From the NCBI RefSeq assembly GCF_000189635.1, contig NW_002476483.1:165117-229116 (forward strand): a stretch of DNA of 64,000 nt, in the 5' to 3' direction. Position 1 is the stretch's first letter. The number at the start of each line of letters is the position of its first letter. This DNA is from Tetrahymena thermophila SB210 (taxonomy: Eukaryota; Ciliophora; Oligohymenophorea; Hymenostomatida; Tetrahymenidae). Shown one piece after another: positions 25,690-38,573 of the stretch. The position numbers and the translations under genes are program-made. The notes under the pieces are model-generated. The model saw only the letters and a program-made list of their open reading frames with translations. It made no database searches and was not told the origin of the DNA.

Positions 25690-26530
25690 ATTCTTACAAA
25701 CACCAAATTGTAAAGCTTATTTTTAAATCTAAGTAATACTATCCGTATTTATATTTTACTTTACATTTAATTTATTTTTGATATTAATTATTTACTCTGT
25801 TCAAAAATTAAAAAGGTAAAACTCCCCAAAAAGTTAATATTGAAATTGAATAAGGGTATATAAATTTATTTGGATCAAAGTCACTAAATTTTACTGTAAG
25901 ATCAACCTGTTTTAGTAATTAGAGTAACAAAAACTATTATTCATAAAATAACAGGAGCTAAAAATTATACTATTGAGTAAAAAGCTATTTATCCATTGAT
26001 TAAGAATATTATCATCTATAATCATCTGTAGCGGAGTATTTTTAATAAAATTTCTAATCTCTGAAGTTTTTTCATATGGAATATCTGCCTAAACTAAGAG
26101 TTAAATAAATAAATATTTAAATATTGATTCTGTTCTAAATTACATAGGTAGAACTCCCCAAAAAGTTAGTATTGAAATTGAATAAGAGTATATAAATTTA
26201 TTTGGATCAAAGTCACTGCATTTTACTGTAAGATCAACTGCATTATAAAATTAATTTCCCAGTTGCAAACAAGTAAATGTTTTGATGAAATATGATATTT
26301 ATCCATCCTATTTAAAAAAATTAAAGAAATAATTCGAAAGTGTGTATTTAATTTGTTTTAGTAATAAAAGTAAAGCAAAAACTGTTATTAATAAAATAAA
26401 TGGAACTAAAAATAACAATTGAGTAAAAAGCAGTATATCCATCCATTAGAAATATGATCATCTATAGTTCGTGGATTGTAAAACTAATATAATAAAAAGT
26501 CAAAATATTTCATAATCAAATAAATAAATA
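25690..26530. repeat. Duplicated spacer block, left copy
   Basis: Homologous to 30228-31245. It contains two copies of a ~95-bp conserved segment (25812-25910 and 26145-26245) with the phrase AACTCCCCAAAAAGTTA, separated by a block repeated at about 30665-30840. The conserved segment is open on both strands (for example LFGSKSLxFTVRST on plus, FDPNKFIYPYS on minus), so it may be an exon fragment of an unidentified gene. Confidence 0.65.
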
Positions 26531-26893
26531 CTACTTTTTACAATTAATTCATAGTTAAATTAAAAAAATCTTAAAATTTCCATTATATATTAGAAAATTT
26601 ATAATCAGCGCAATTCTTATATAAGCAGATTTAAAAGCAAATTTATGTTGCCAATTTGTGATGTTTTTGTTTTAGTGAAGAGCCTTGAAAAAGGCAGTAC
26701 ACTAGGGTACTATACATGTATATATAAATTTCAAATTTACTTATTCTAACTTATATAAAACTCATTAAGCAATAAAATATAATTAATTTTATTTAATTTG
26801 ATGGAACAAAAAAAATTATCTTATAAAATAAATTTTTAAAAACAAATGATATATGTAATAAATTGGTAATTCGATAATTAATAGCTAATCAAA

Positions 26894-29405
26894 TCATAAT
26901 TAAGATAGTTAATTCATATTACTTATAAAAGTATTCAACCTCTTTTTTTTATTATTTTGATTTATTTCTTCAAATTCATCATCTTAATTCTAACTCTCCT
27001 AAGTTTAATTGCTAAATTATTGATTTTAATAGTCTGGTTTTTTGGGTTGTTAATCTTTTATGTAATTGAATTATTATTATTCAAATTAATTAAGCTTAAA
27101 TGTTGTTCGATTACTTTTAGATGATACTAAAGGGTTTAAAATGAGCCTAAAAGAATTTTTATCTTTTCCATGTTTACTTAAGTTATTATTGTAGTTTTAA
27201 TTTGATAAGTTTATTGATTATTTCATTGAAGCAGTTAAATTTTAAAAAGATATTGTTTTACTTTCTTCATTTTATGATATTTAATTTTAGAATAATATTG
27301 GTTTTTCGTTTAGTTATTCGAACATTTTTTTAAGTGCAGGATCAAGTTAGTTGATTAATTTTTAATCCAAAGTGGATTAATCACTTTTATAAGCTATATT
27401 TTGGTAGGCTTTAAAACTTTCACAGGCCTTTTATAATTCTGATCTATTATCTTGATAAAGCAAGTCAATTTCTATATTTTGTTTTTTATCTTTTTATTTC
27501 ATAGAAATATCAGTCTAGATGGTGGGTTTAGGCAAGTAGTCAAACAGTTTGAGCTGATCTTGATCAAAAATAAGTCTTTTTAACTTTTCTAACTCATTTA
27601 ATTTATGGATAATGTTGAATATATCAATGTTATAATAAAGCTTTTCTCTGCTATAATTTATTATATATTTTTACTTCTTGTAAAATTTACTAAAATAACA
27701 AAAGATTTTAGATTTGAAATACTACCAAATGCTAAGCTACATAGAACTCATTTAATTATCAAAGTGTCTTTTGAACTTATCCTCAACTTATTTCTGGCTT
27801 TTCTCTTATTCTTTCTCAGAAAATCCCTTGCCTTATAAGTTATTAATTTGCTAATCTGCTACCCCAACTGATTTTTTTAATATTGTGCTCTAATCTTCAA
27901 AATAGCTCATCATCAGCTAAGAAATTTTTAATTAATTACTTTTTTTATTTTCCTTTTATTCCAAAACTGCATCTTATTCATTTAAATTGCAATAAACTTT
28001 ATCAGATTTTTAATCCTCATAAATAAAGTTTTTTTTGGGGGGGCTTTCCAGGAGAACTTGTTTTTAAGCATTTTCGTTTATTTAACTTTTTAAACAAAAG
28101 TTTTATTAATGATTTTTTCTCAAATTCTCATTACTGCTGTTAAAGCTAACTTTCGAACTTTTGTCAAAGCTTTATTTTGACTTTTTAAGCTTTTTTTTAT
28201 TTCCCTGTTTTTGTTATTCATGTTTTGTTTCATTTACTTCTTTTTCCTCATTTTATTATTTGCTTTTTAAATTCCCTTCAAATTTAAAAGCTTTGTTAAT
28301 AAGGTCAATATCTAACTTTGTCTGTGATACTTTTTTGCAAAGCACATATCCAATTGCAAGAAAACTCTAAGTAAATCCTCCAATTTCAGAAAAAATAGAA
28401 ATGAATTTTTTATATGATCTTTTATAGACACTCTCTTTTTGCTTTTCAAATCTGAAACGAATGGTAAGAAAATAATCCTAAAATGATGGAGGATATTCCT
28501 TTTATAAAAAAAAATATTTTAAAATTACTATATTACTTTTTAAACAAAACTTAAGTAAAAAATTGGATGTGCAATTTATTTACATAATTTTCAGAAAAAC
28601 TATAAGCAGGAAATCTTTAAGTTTCCACATTAGGAAAAAACCATCCGAAATCACTGTAAACATAATTATTACGGATGTAAATGTACACATCTTTTGGGAG
28701 CTCAGTACTAGTAGACCAAAACATATCTCTGGAGTAAATTTTGAATGGATTGTCACTAATAGTTGGATCTACATAGGAATCAGATAGCTAAAGACCAAAA
28801 TTAGACTTTTAAAGAAAACTGTCTAAAATTTCTTAAGATTAACAATTTTTAGTACACTTCTTAACTGTAATCTGAATTTCTGAATAAACTTTAGAAGGAA
28901 AGTCCCCTTAAATTGGCAATTCAAAATCGGGAGGAAGACAATACATATTAGTATAGTTAAGCTGAAGATAGTATTTTTAGTTTTCAAGATTTTAGAAATT
29001 TTCAATTGTGCAAGGCTAAACATTTATGCTATTTTGTTACCAAGTCGAGATATACTACTAGGTAGTCTCATCGAAAGTTAAAAGTTTTTAGTTCCAAAAA
29101 GCAGTGATTGTATAAATGCTTTCATCAATAAAGTGATTGAAATCTTTAGGATTTTCCATTCCAAATGCTAAAGGAAAATTTTTGCTTGACGCATTAAATA
29201 TAGCCGGATCATCAACTTATCTTTCGTTGTAGATAACCTCAGGATTATTTCCTTAAACTAGATCTACAATTAATCCAAATAGCCTGTAAGAGATAAGTAC
29301 ATATATTATGAGGGTAAAGTATGAGCCTAATCTTGTGTTATATGTTTGTTATTTGTTAAATCTTAAGAAGATTTAACTACCAAAGATGTCTAATTTATCT
29401 ATCAT
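26894..29405 (-). CDS. Two-pass membrane protein, family copy C
   Basis: Exons 29405-28584 and 28498-26894 join in phase 0 across an 85-nt intron (donor GTAAATAA) to give 808 aa; length is consistent with an uninterrupted frame and I checked the splice region and the start of exon 2. The layout is as in copies A and B: N-terminal membrane helix, ectodomain-sized segment with cysteines, second helix (SEIGGF) and a charged tail with a proline-rich interruption (ESPPKK). It is very similar to copy D, including the intron, so C and D come from one recent duplication. No intact vWA gene lies beside it; only the vWA upstream flank remains at 29880-30135. Confidence 0.85.
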
Positions 29406-30227
29406 TTTTAAATTATTTGTTTTCCACTTTCTAACTTATCTTATGCGTTAATTTTACTAACTTTTTATTACAATTTAATTAAAGAATTTTTTGTATGGGC
29501 TTTTCAAAAAAGCTTAAAAAATAAAAATTAATAATCTGCTAAGTTAATAATAATATATGTGAATAATTAATTAAACCTATTTTTTTATTTTATAAAATTT
29601 TCAAAAGGAATGACTTTTTTAGCAATCTCTTTATTTCATAGTAGATTTATCTTAAAATAATTTTTAGTTTTATTTATTTGAAAAGAAATCCATACAATTT
29701 ATTCTTTAGTTAATATTTAATCCATGATGTTTGATCAAATAAGTCAATAAAAAATAATTTTATTTATTTATTTATAAACTATTGTACTTTTCTTTATGTT
29801 GGAAACCAATGAGGCTGTGAAAATTTCTTTAGTATATTCGAATTTTTGAATTTTTATCACTAATGAAACTTTTTAATAAAATGTAAAAGAAAGTTTAAAA
29901 AAATACATTAAAACTAAGTATTTCAAAAAATAAATATTAAAAAAATGTAATGATAATTCAGTGAACAAATTTTAAACATATGAAAACTAATTTTACTAAT
30001 AATTAATTGATTAATAATTATCTATTTATTGATGAAAAAATGGATAGAATTTTTAAATATGAACTAATTAGATTTCATTGCAGATAAAAGATAGAAAAAA
30101 TGTAACAATTACGTGGATTTAAAAGACTCAATTTAAAACACATTTATGAATAAAGACAACCAAGAGGTATTGTATTAAGTTTAATCCGTAGAATTAAAAT
30201 ACAAATAATTATTATTTTCATATAAAT
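29406..30227. other. Divergent region with orphaned vWA 5' flank
   Basis: The first part is the usual upstream region of a membrane gene. Positions about 29880-30135 match the vWA upstream flank (through GATTTAAAAGACTCAATTTA), but the match stops and no vWA coding sequence follows. A vWA gene was evidently deleted here. Confidence 0.65.
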
Positions 30228-31245
30228 TCTTACAAAGTCCCAATTGTTAGTAAAACTTATTTTTTAAATCTATGTAATACTATCCTTATTTTTTTTACTT
30301 AACTTTGATTTAATTTATTTTATCTTTGCAATTAATTATTGATTCTGATCAAAAATTACAAAGGTAAAACTCCCCAAAAAGTTAATATTAAAATTGAATA
30401 ATGTTATATAAATTTATTTGGATCAAAGTCACTGCATTTTACTGTAAGATCAACTGTATTATAAATTAATTACCCACTCCACTTGCAAAAAAGAATTATT
30501 TTGATGAAATATGATATTTATCTATTTTATTTAAAAAAAACTTTAGAGCAATTGAAATGTGTGTAAAAATAATAATATTAAATTCTAATTTTTTTTATCT
30601 GTTTTAGTAATAAGAGTAACAAGCACTATAATTAATAAAATAAATGGAACTAAAAATTATACTATTGAGTAAAAAGCAGTGTATCCATTCATTAAGAATA
30701 AGGTCATCTAGAGTCACTTATAGTGGAGTATTTTTAATAAAATTTCTAATCTTTGAAGTTTTTTCAAATGGAATATTTGCCTAAACTAAGAGTTAAATAA
30801 ATAAATAAATATTTAAATATTGACTCTGTTCATAGATTACATAGGTAGAACTCCCCAAAAAGTTAGTAATGAAATTGAATAAGGGTATGTTAATTTATTT
30901 GGATCAAAGCCACTGAATTTTACTGTAAGATCAACTGCATTATAAAATTAATTTCCCACTTGCAAACAAGTAAATGTTTTGATGAAATATGATATTTATC
31001 AATCATATTAAAAATAAATCAAAGAAACGGAATATGTGTAATTAATCTGTTTTAGTAATAATAGTAAAGGAAACACTATTATTAATAAATTAACTGTAAC
31101 TAAAGAGTATACTATTTAGTAAAAAGCAGTGTATCTATTCAATTAGGAATATGATGATCATCTATCTATAGTTTGCGGATTAGGGAAGTTCACAATAATA
31201 TAAAATTGATATAATAAAAAGACAAATATTTTATAATCAAACAAA
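30228..31245. repeat. Duplicated spacer block, right copy
   Basis: Second copy of the block at 25690-26530, with its own two copies of the conserved ~95-bp segment (30355-30455 and 30838-30940). Together with membrane genes C and D it defines a tandem duplication with a period of about 4.5-5 kb. Confidence 0.7.
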
Positions 31246-31870
31246 TAAATACTAATTCTAATTGTAGATTTTTTTTATGTAATAGAAAGATTAATATAAT
31301 ATTAAACAAATTTATATAATAGTATTTCATATATATTTATTTATGTAGTTTGTATTAAGTTTATAATCATTTATATCAATATTTGAGAAGTTTTTCCTCT
31401 CATCCTTATTACTAACATGAATTAATTAGTAGATGATCTATATTATATATTTTTATTACTTCAATTTTTATATAAAAATTTTTTTTACAACTTACTCAAG
31501 AATCAAATAAAAATTAATTAATAAATGATTGATTGATTGACTGCTTTTATGGTTACTTCGTTAAAATAAACAAAATTTATTGTTTACCTTAATTAAGAAA
31601 TAACCTTTTATTATAAAATGTTTCATCAAAATTATATTTAAAAAAGAGAAAAAAATAAATTTACAATAATATTGATAAGTTTTTAGAGTTAATGTTTATA
31701 TATATTTCAAATTTACTTGTTCTAAATCATATAAAACTCTATAAGCACTAAAATATAATTAATTTTATTTAATTTGATGGGACAAAAAAAAATTATCTAA
31801 TCAAATAAATTTTTAAAAATATATGATGTATGTAATAAATTAGTAACTCGATAATTAATAGTCAATCAAA
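31246..31870. other. Intergenic, 3' of membrane gene D
   Basis: AT-rich with no gene. The last ~200 bp match the 3' flank of copy C (26700-26893), while about 31250-31640 has no counterpart there and looks like an insertion of some 300 bp relative to the left unit. Confidence 0.5.
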
Positions 31871-34391
31871 TCATAATTAAGATAGTTAATTCATTTTACT
31901 TACAAAAGTATTCAACCTCTTTTTTTTATTATTTTGATATATTTCTTCAAATTCATCTTCTTAAATTTAACTCTCCTAAGTTTAATTGCTAAATTATTGA
32001 TTTTGATTGTCTCGTTTTTTGGGTTGTTAATCTTTTATGCGATTGAATTATTATTATTATTCAAATTAATTACACTTGAATGTTGTTATATTACTTTTAG
32101 ATGATGCTTAAGGGCTTAAAATGAGTCTAAAAGAATTTTTATCTCTTCCAAGCTTGCTTAAATTATTATTTTAGTTTTAATTTGATAAGTTTATTGATTA
32201 TTTCATTGAAGCAGTTAAATTTTAAAAAGATGTTGTTTTACTTTCTTCATTTTATGATATTTAATTTTAGAATACTGTTGATTTTTCGTTTAGCTATTTG
32301 AACATTCTTTTAAGAGCAGGATCAAGTTAGTTGATTAGTTTTTGATCTAAAGTGGATTAATCACTTTTATAAGCTATATTTTGGTAGGCTTAAAAACTTT
32401 CACAGGCCTTTTATAATTCTGATCTATTATCTTGATAAAGCAAATCAATTTCTATATTTTGTTTTTTATCTTTTTATTTCATAAAAATATCAGTTTAGAT
32501 GGTGGGCTTAGGCAAGTAGTCAAACAATTTGAGCTGGTCTTGATCAAAAATTAGTCTTTTTAACTTTTCTAATTCATTTAATTTATGGATAATGTTGAAT
32601 ATATCAATGTTATAATAAAGCTTTTCTCTGCTATAATTTATTATATATTTTTACTTCCTGTAAAAATTACTAAAATAACAAAAGATGCTTGATTTAAAAT
32701 ACTACCAAATGCTAAGCTACATAGAATTCATTTAATTATCAAATTGCTTTTTGAACTTATCCTCAACTTATTTTTTGCTTTTATCTTATTCTTTTTCAGA
32801 AAACCCTTTGTTTTATAAGTTATTAATTTACTAATCTGTTACCCCAACTGATTTTTTTAATATTGTGCTCTAATCTTGAAAATAGCTCATCATCAGCTAA
32901 GAAATTTTTAATTAATTGCTTTTTTTGTTTTCCTTTTATTCCAAAACTGCATCTTATTCATTTAAATTGCAATAAATTTTATCAGATTTTTACTCCTAAT
33001 AAATAAGGTTTTTTTTTGGGGGTCTTTCCAGGAGAACTTGTTTTTAAGCATTTTCATTTATTTAACTTTTTAAACAAAAGTTTTATAAATTATTTTTTCT
33101 CAAATTATCATTACTAGTGTTAAAACTAACTTTTGAGCTGCTTTTATTTTCTAAATTTTATTTTGACTTTTTATGCTTTTTTTTATTTCCCTGTTTTTGT
33201 TATTCATGTTTTGTTTCATTTGCTTCTTTTTCCTCATTTTATTATTTACTTTTTAAATTCTCTTCAAATTTAAATGCTTTGTTAATAAGGTCAATATCTA
33301 ACTTTGTCTGCGATACTTTTTTGCAAAGCACATATCCAATTGCAAGAAAACTCTAAGTAAATCCTCCAATTTCAGAAAAAATAGAAATGAATTTTCTATA
33401 TGATCTTTTATAGACACTCTCTTTTTGCTTTTCAAATCTGAAACGAATGGTAAGAAAATAATCCTAAAATGATGGAGGATATTCCTTTTATAAAAAAAAA
33501 TATTTTAAAATTACTATATTACTTTTTAAACAAAACTTAAGTAAAAAATTGGATGTTCAATTTATTTACATAGTTTTCAGAAAAACTATAAGCAGGAAAT
33601 CTTTAAGTTTCCACATTAGGAAAAAACCATCCGAAATCGCTGTAAACATAATTATTACGGATGTAAATATACACATCTTTTGGGAGCTCAGTACTAGTAG
33701 ACCAAAACATATCTCTGGAGTAAATTTTGAATGGATTGTTACTAATAGTTGGATCTACATAGGAATCAGATAGCTAAAGACCAAAATTAGACTTTTAAAG
33801 AAAACTGTCTAAAATTTCTTAAGATTAACAATTTTTAGTACACTTCTTCACTGTAATCTGAATTTCTGAATAAACTTTAGAAGGAAAGTCCCCTTAAATT
33901 GGCAATTCAAAATCGGGAGGAAGACAATACATATTAGTATAGTTAAGCTGAAGATAGTATTTTTAGTTTTCAAGATTTTAGAAATTTTCAATTGTGCAAG
34001 GTTAAACATTTATGCTATTTTGTTACCAAGTCGAGATATACTACTAGGTAGTCTCATCGAAAGTTAAAAGTTTTTAGTTCCAAAAAGCAGTGATTGTATA
34101 AATGCTTTCATCAATAAAGTGATTGAAATCTTTAGGATTTTCAGTTCCAAATGCTAAAGGAAAATTTTTGCTTGACGCATTAAATATAGCCGGATCATCA
34201 ACTTATCTTTCGTTGTAGATAACCTCAGGATTATTTCCTTAAACTAGATCTACAATTAATCCAAATAGCCTGTAAGAGATAAGTACATATATTATGAGGG
34301 TAAAGTATGAGCCTAATCTTGTGTTATATGTTTGTTATTTGTTAAATCTTAGAAAGATTTAACTACCAAAGATGTCTAATTTATCTATCAT
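31871..34391 (-). CDS. Two-pass membrane protein, family copy D
   Basis: Exons 34391-33570 and 33484-31871 join in phase 0 across an 85-nt intron to give 811 aa, consistent with an open frame. Exon 1 is almost identical to copy C; most differences lie in the cytosolic-type tail, where a short segment near 33130 (minus strand) differs in length. Membrane helices near residues 27-47 and 309-327. It is divergent to the intact vWA gene at 35006, with 614 bp between the starts, so this pair is the most compact module. Function unknown. Confidence 0.85.
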
Positions 34392-35005
34392 TTTTAAATT
34401 ATTTGTTTTCCACTTTCTAACTTTCGTTATTTGTTAATTTTACTAACTTTTTATTACAATTTAATTAAAGAATTTTTTGTGTCTGAATTTTCAAAATAGC
34501 TTAAAAAATAAAAATTAATAATTTGCTAAGTTAACATCAAACAAATATGAATAATTAATTTAACTCATTTTTTTTTCAAAAAAGGTATATTAAAAAAATG
34601 AAATCATAATAGAGTGAAAATATTTTTAACTTATGAAAACTAATTTTACTACTAATTGATTAATCTATCTATTGATGACAAGATGGTTGAAATTTTTAAA
34701 TATGAACTAATTAGATTTTATTACAGATAAAAGATAGAAAAAATGTAACAATTACTAGATATTTAAAAGACACAATTTAACTATTAATTTCTTAAAGATT
34801 CATTTTTGAAATTTTTTGATAATTTTTTGGGTATTATTCTGATTATTATTATTATCATGTAGACACTAATATCAGATTTTATTAGATGAATTATTTTTAA
34901 TGTCTATTTTAGGAGTATTCAACTATTTTTGTATGATACTTAAGCTTTCAATCATATTCTGATAATTAATTAATTAAAAAAATAGTAAATCATTATTATT
35001 AATAG
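34392..35005. other. Divergent intergenic region of module 4
   Basis: Shared upstream region of membrane gene D and vWA copy 3, shorter than in the other modules. The vWA-proximal ~430 bp match the flanks before 18474 and 21876. The shortest intact example of the divergent region, and thus the best place to look for common promoter elements. Confidence 0.6.
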
Positions 35006-37690
35006 ATGAATAATAAATTAAAACTAAGATCTTTTGACTTTTAACTTGCTACTGATGGATCTTAAAAATCATCTAAAGTACCAGCGACACTTAAAAGTGT
35101 TTAATATAAATGCTAAATTATCAACAACATTATGAAAACAGCTTTAACTTAAACATTTGTTAGCAATTCAGATAATGAATACTCAGAAACCAATTATTAT
35201 TTTCCAATTTAGGAAGGCACATGCTTAGAATCATTTGAAGCTAAATTCAACGAAAAAACCATAAAAGGAATCATCAAGGAAAAATCTGAGGCAAAAATCG
35301 AATATCAAGAAAATAAATAACAAGGTAATTTTGTTTCATATGCTGAGACCTCTACAGAGAAAGATCAAGACTATTGCAAAATACTTTTAGGAAACTTGCC
35401 TCCTAATCAGAAAGTATAAATTAATCTAGTTTTTTCTTAATAAATTTCTTGTATATTAAATAAGTATTTTATTGCTTAAATACCACTTCAATACTGTGAG
35501 GATGAAGTTTCTGCTAAACTTGGAATAAATGTTCTAACTTTAGATTTATTCTGCACTGGAAAAATTACTTACGCTGAATCAAGAGGTTATCCAGCTTAAA
35601 AAAAGGTGATTGATGATAACACAGTCAAATTTGATTTGAGTCAAGCTCTTTTATAAAAAGATTTAGGTTTCTAGCTTGTATTTGCTTTCGAAGGCATGTT
35701 TGAACCTCAAGTTATTTTTGGATCAAGTAAGATTTATCATGAAGACTCAGTAAAAAGAGCTGTTCTTCCTGTAAGCAGCTCTGTGATGGTTTCTTTAATC
35801 CCTAATTTTAATGAAGAAGTAACTAAGGAATTAGATGACGTAATTAGAGCAGCTATACATAAAGGAGATGATGTCTTTAGTGACGAATTCTAGTAAAAAA
35901 TGAACTCAGAGGTAATTGATCACTTGAATTCTTCAAGAAGTGAGTTTATTTTCCTATTAGATAGGAGTGGATCTATGATTGGATAACCTATACAAAAGGC
36001 TTGTGAGGCTCTTATTTTATTCTTAAAGAGCCTTCCTACAGATAGTTACTTCAATGTTGTTAGCTTTGGCTCTTCTTATGAAAAGTTATTTTAATCTTCA
36101 ATCAAATATGATACAAGAAGCCTCGAAAAAGCAATCAATTAGATAAAAGAGTATACTGCTAATTTATTAGGAACCGAAATTTATAAACCTCTATAAAACA
36201 TTTTTAAAGAAACTAAAATTGATGGGTACAACAAATAAATATTTTTGTTGACAGATGGTGAAGTGGAATCCCCCAAAAAAGTTGTATAGTTGATCAGAAA
36301 AAATAATAAATTTAACAGAATCAACTCTATTGGTTTTGGGTCAGGTGCAGATAAGTATTTAATTGAGGAGAGTGCAATTGCTGGCAAAGGCATTTCTAAG
36401 ATTGTAGATCTTCAATGTGATTTATCTGAAATTATCATCGAAATGCTCTCTCTTTGCATAACTCCTACCCTCGATTAGTTCCAAATAAATTATGACAAAA
36501 ATATTTTTGAATCTACTTATCCTTCTATGACTAACTTTCCTTGTGTCTTTAAAGATGAAGTACTAAATATTCATTTCTTTTTCAAACCTACTTTAGACCG
36601 TTCAAGCTTGACTGAATCACAAAAGTAAATATCTATAGAATATTTCGACTCTCGTAAAAAATAAAAAATTTAGAAGTAAATATAGTTAGAAATGTAAGAT
36701 AGCTTTAATTGCAACCCAGAGCTATAACAATCTGTATTTAAAATTGGAAAACAACTATTTTTAAATGAAAATATAATATAAGAAGATTGTAGCTCATCGT
36801 TAATTTAGTAATCAATTGACTATTAGCTTCTCACAGAAAAAACAGCTTTAATCTGTGTAATCGAAACTTTGAATGATGAAAAAAAGATTATGTATGAAAA
36901 TATATCCCATAGTAAATAGTATACAAACTAAAAAGATGTATTGGAAGAAATATTTACTTAGGTTAATTATTTGGCTTCAAATAGTTTGATTTGTGTTGAA
37001 GATTTAAATACTTAAATGGATACATTATAAAATTGTAAAAAGGGATCGTCAAGCTCTTTAAAATCAACAACTTCTTCAATATTTACTAAAATTAAGAATT
37101 TTTTCACATTTTCAAAAAAATCTAGTCAGTGCCCTACTTCTTCTAATTTATGTTTTGATGATAAAATGAATTATATTGAAAGTTAAAAATCATGTTTGAA
37201 ATTATAGGGAAATTGTTAAATTAATGAGCTTAAGGAGAATCTATAAAAAGACTATAATCAAATTAATGCACATGAATTAGAGTAAGATAAATGCGATGAA
37301 AATGATTTTGATGAGGATTTTAAAAATAAATTACCTAAAAGAGAATACTAGCTACTAAAAGAAAAAGAAAGCTATCTTTCCATTCCTAAGATAGAAAATT
37401 TGCTTAATTTGGTAAATTCTGAAGGTGTATGGAAGTTCGATGAAGGTTTAATTAAATAATATTGTCAAAAAAATATGGAAACAATAAAGAAATATTCCTC
37501 TAAATTTAAATCTCAAGATGCATTTATGACTTTGCTTATCGTAATTCTACTTGAAACCTATTATGCTTAGCAAAAATCTAAGTGGATGCTCATTTCTAAA
37601 AAATCAAATAACTTCCTAAAATCTTAGATAAATTAATCTGAAGATTTAATTTAAATCAAAGAGAGTATCAGATAATTAATATCTAAATGA
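35006..37690 (+). CDS. VIT and von Willebrand A domain protein, copy 3
   Basis: A single exon of 894 aa beginning MNNKLKLRSFDF. VIT domain in the first ~200 residues. vWA domain with DRSGS at about 319-323 and LTDGE near 417. The loop that reads ADLGGTEIY in the sisters reads ANLLGTEIY here, which keeps the threonine used for metal binding but changes its neighbours. The linker carries acidic and lysine-rich stretches, and the C-terminal block with NLVNSEGVWKFDE is conserved. It is divergent from membrane gene D. The 3' end of the linker is closest to copy 1 while the vWA domain is closest to copy 2, which suggests exchange between copies. Confidence 0.9.
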
Positions 37691-38573
37691 ATTGATATTC
37701 TTTGTTTGAAAAAGCCAAATAATAATATTCTGAATTAGTTTTCACTAAAATATTTTTATTTACCTTGAAAATGATTTATTTATTTACTAAGTTATTTAAT
37801 TAATTAATTGATGTTTATGATGAATTTTTTTTTTGTCCAAACTTTAATACTTTAATTTATATATACCATAAAAGATCTGAAAGATATTTTTATTTAGTGA
37901 CTTGTTTGGTAATATAGCCAATAATAAGAAATTGAAATAAGGTAAAAAATTTCTATTTTTTTTTAATTTTGATATTAGCAAGGTATATATATATATAATA
38001 TATACTTTTTGAGTATAGGGGATTGGGTTGAGTTACCTTAATTAATAAGAATTAATAGTATTTGGTATTATTTCTTTCTTTTGTTTTAAATAAATACATA
38101 CATACATATACATTATAAAAAAAATTAAATTAATATTTTTAATGAAAATAGTTTTTTATATGAAAATTAACAAAATAATTTTATAATTTTTATCTAAAAG
38201 TGATTTTTTATTTAAAAATTTAATTTTTTTTAATAATTAAAAGAAAAAAAACAAAATAAATAAAAATAAGTAAAAAATTTAGCAAAAATAAAGAAAATAT
38301 TTAGTTTATTTATTACTGAATCTTTCCTTTGTAATCGATTCATTTTAATAAAATCATTCTAAAATAAAAATACTCTTTTTTATTTGTTTAAAGAAACAAT
38401 ACTACACATTTCATTGTCTACTATATATTTTAATTAATTATTATACACACAACTAAACAACTAAAGGAACTTTTAATAAAAATTGATTATTAATTAATTA
38501 ATTTATTTATTTATTTAATTAGTAGATATAAAATAGTAAGTAGAAGCAAATTTATATTGATTAACCTTACTAA
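37691..38573. other. Intergenic, end of the vWA/membrane cluster
   Basis: The first ~240 bp are shared with the 3' flank of vWA copy 2; after about 37930 the sequence is unique and marks the end of the expanded cluster. It contains a TA-rich run (37990-38010). No gene seen. Confidence 0.6.

Noticed and set aside
38010-38035. G-rich patch (AGGGGATTGGGTTGAG) considered as telomere-like
   Set aside because: Not a repeat of GGGGTT and only one short occurrence; no chromosome end is indicated.
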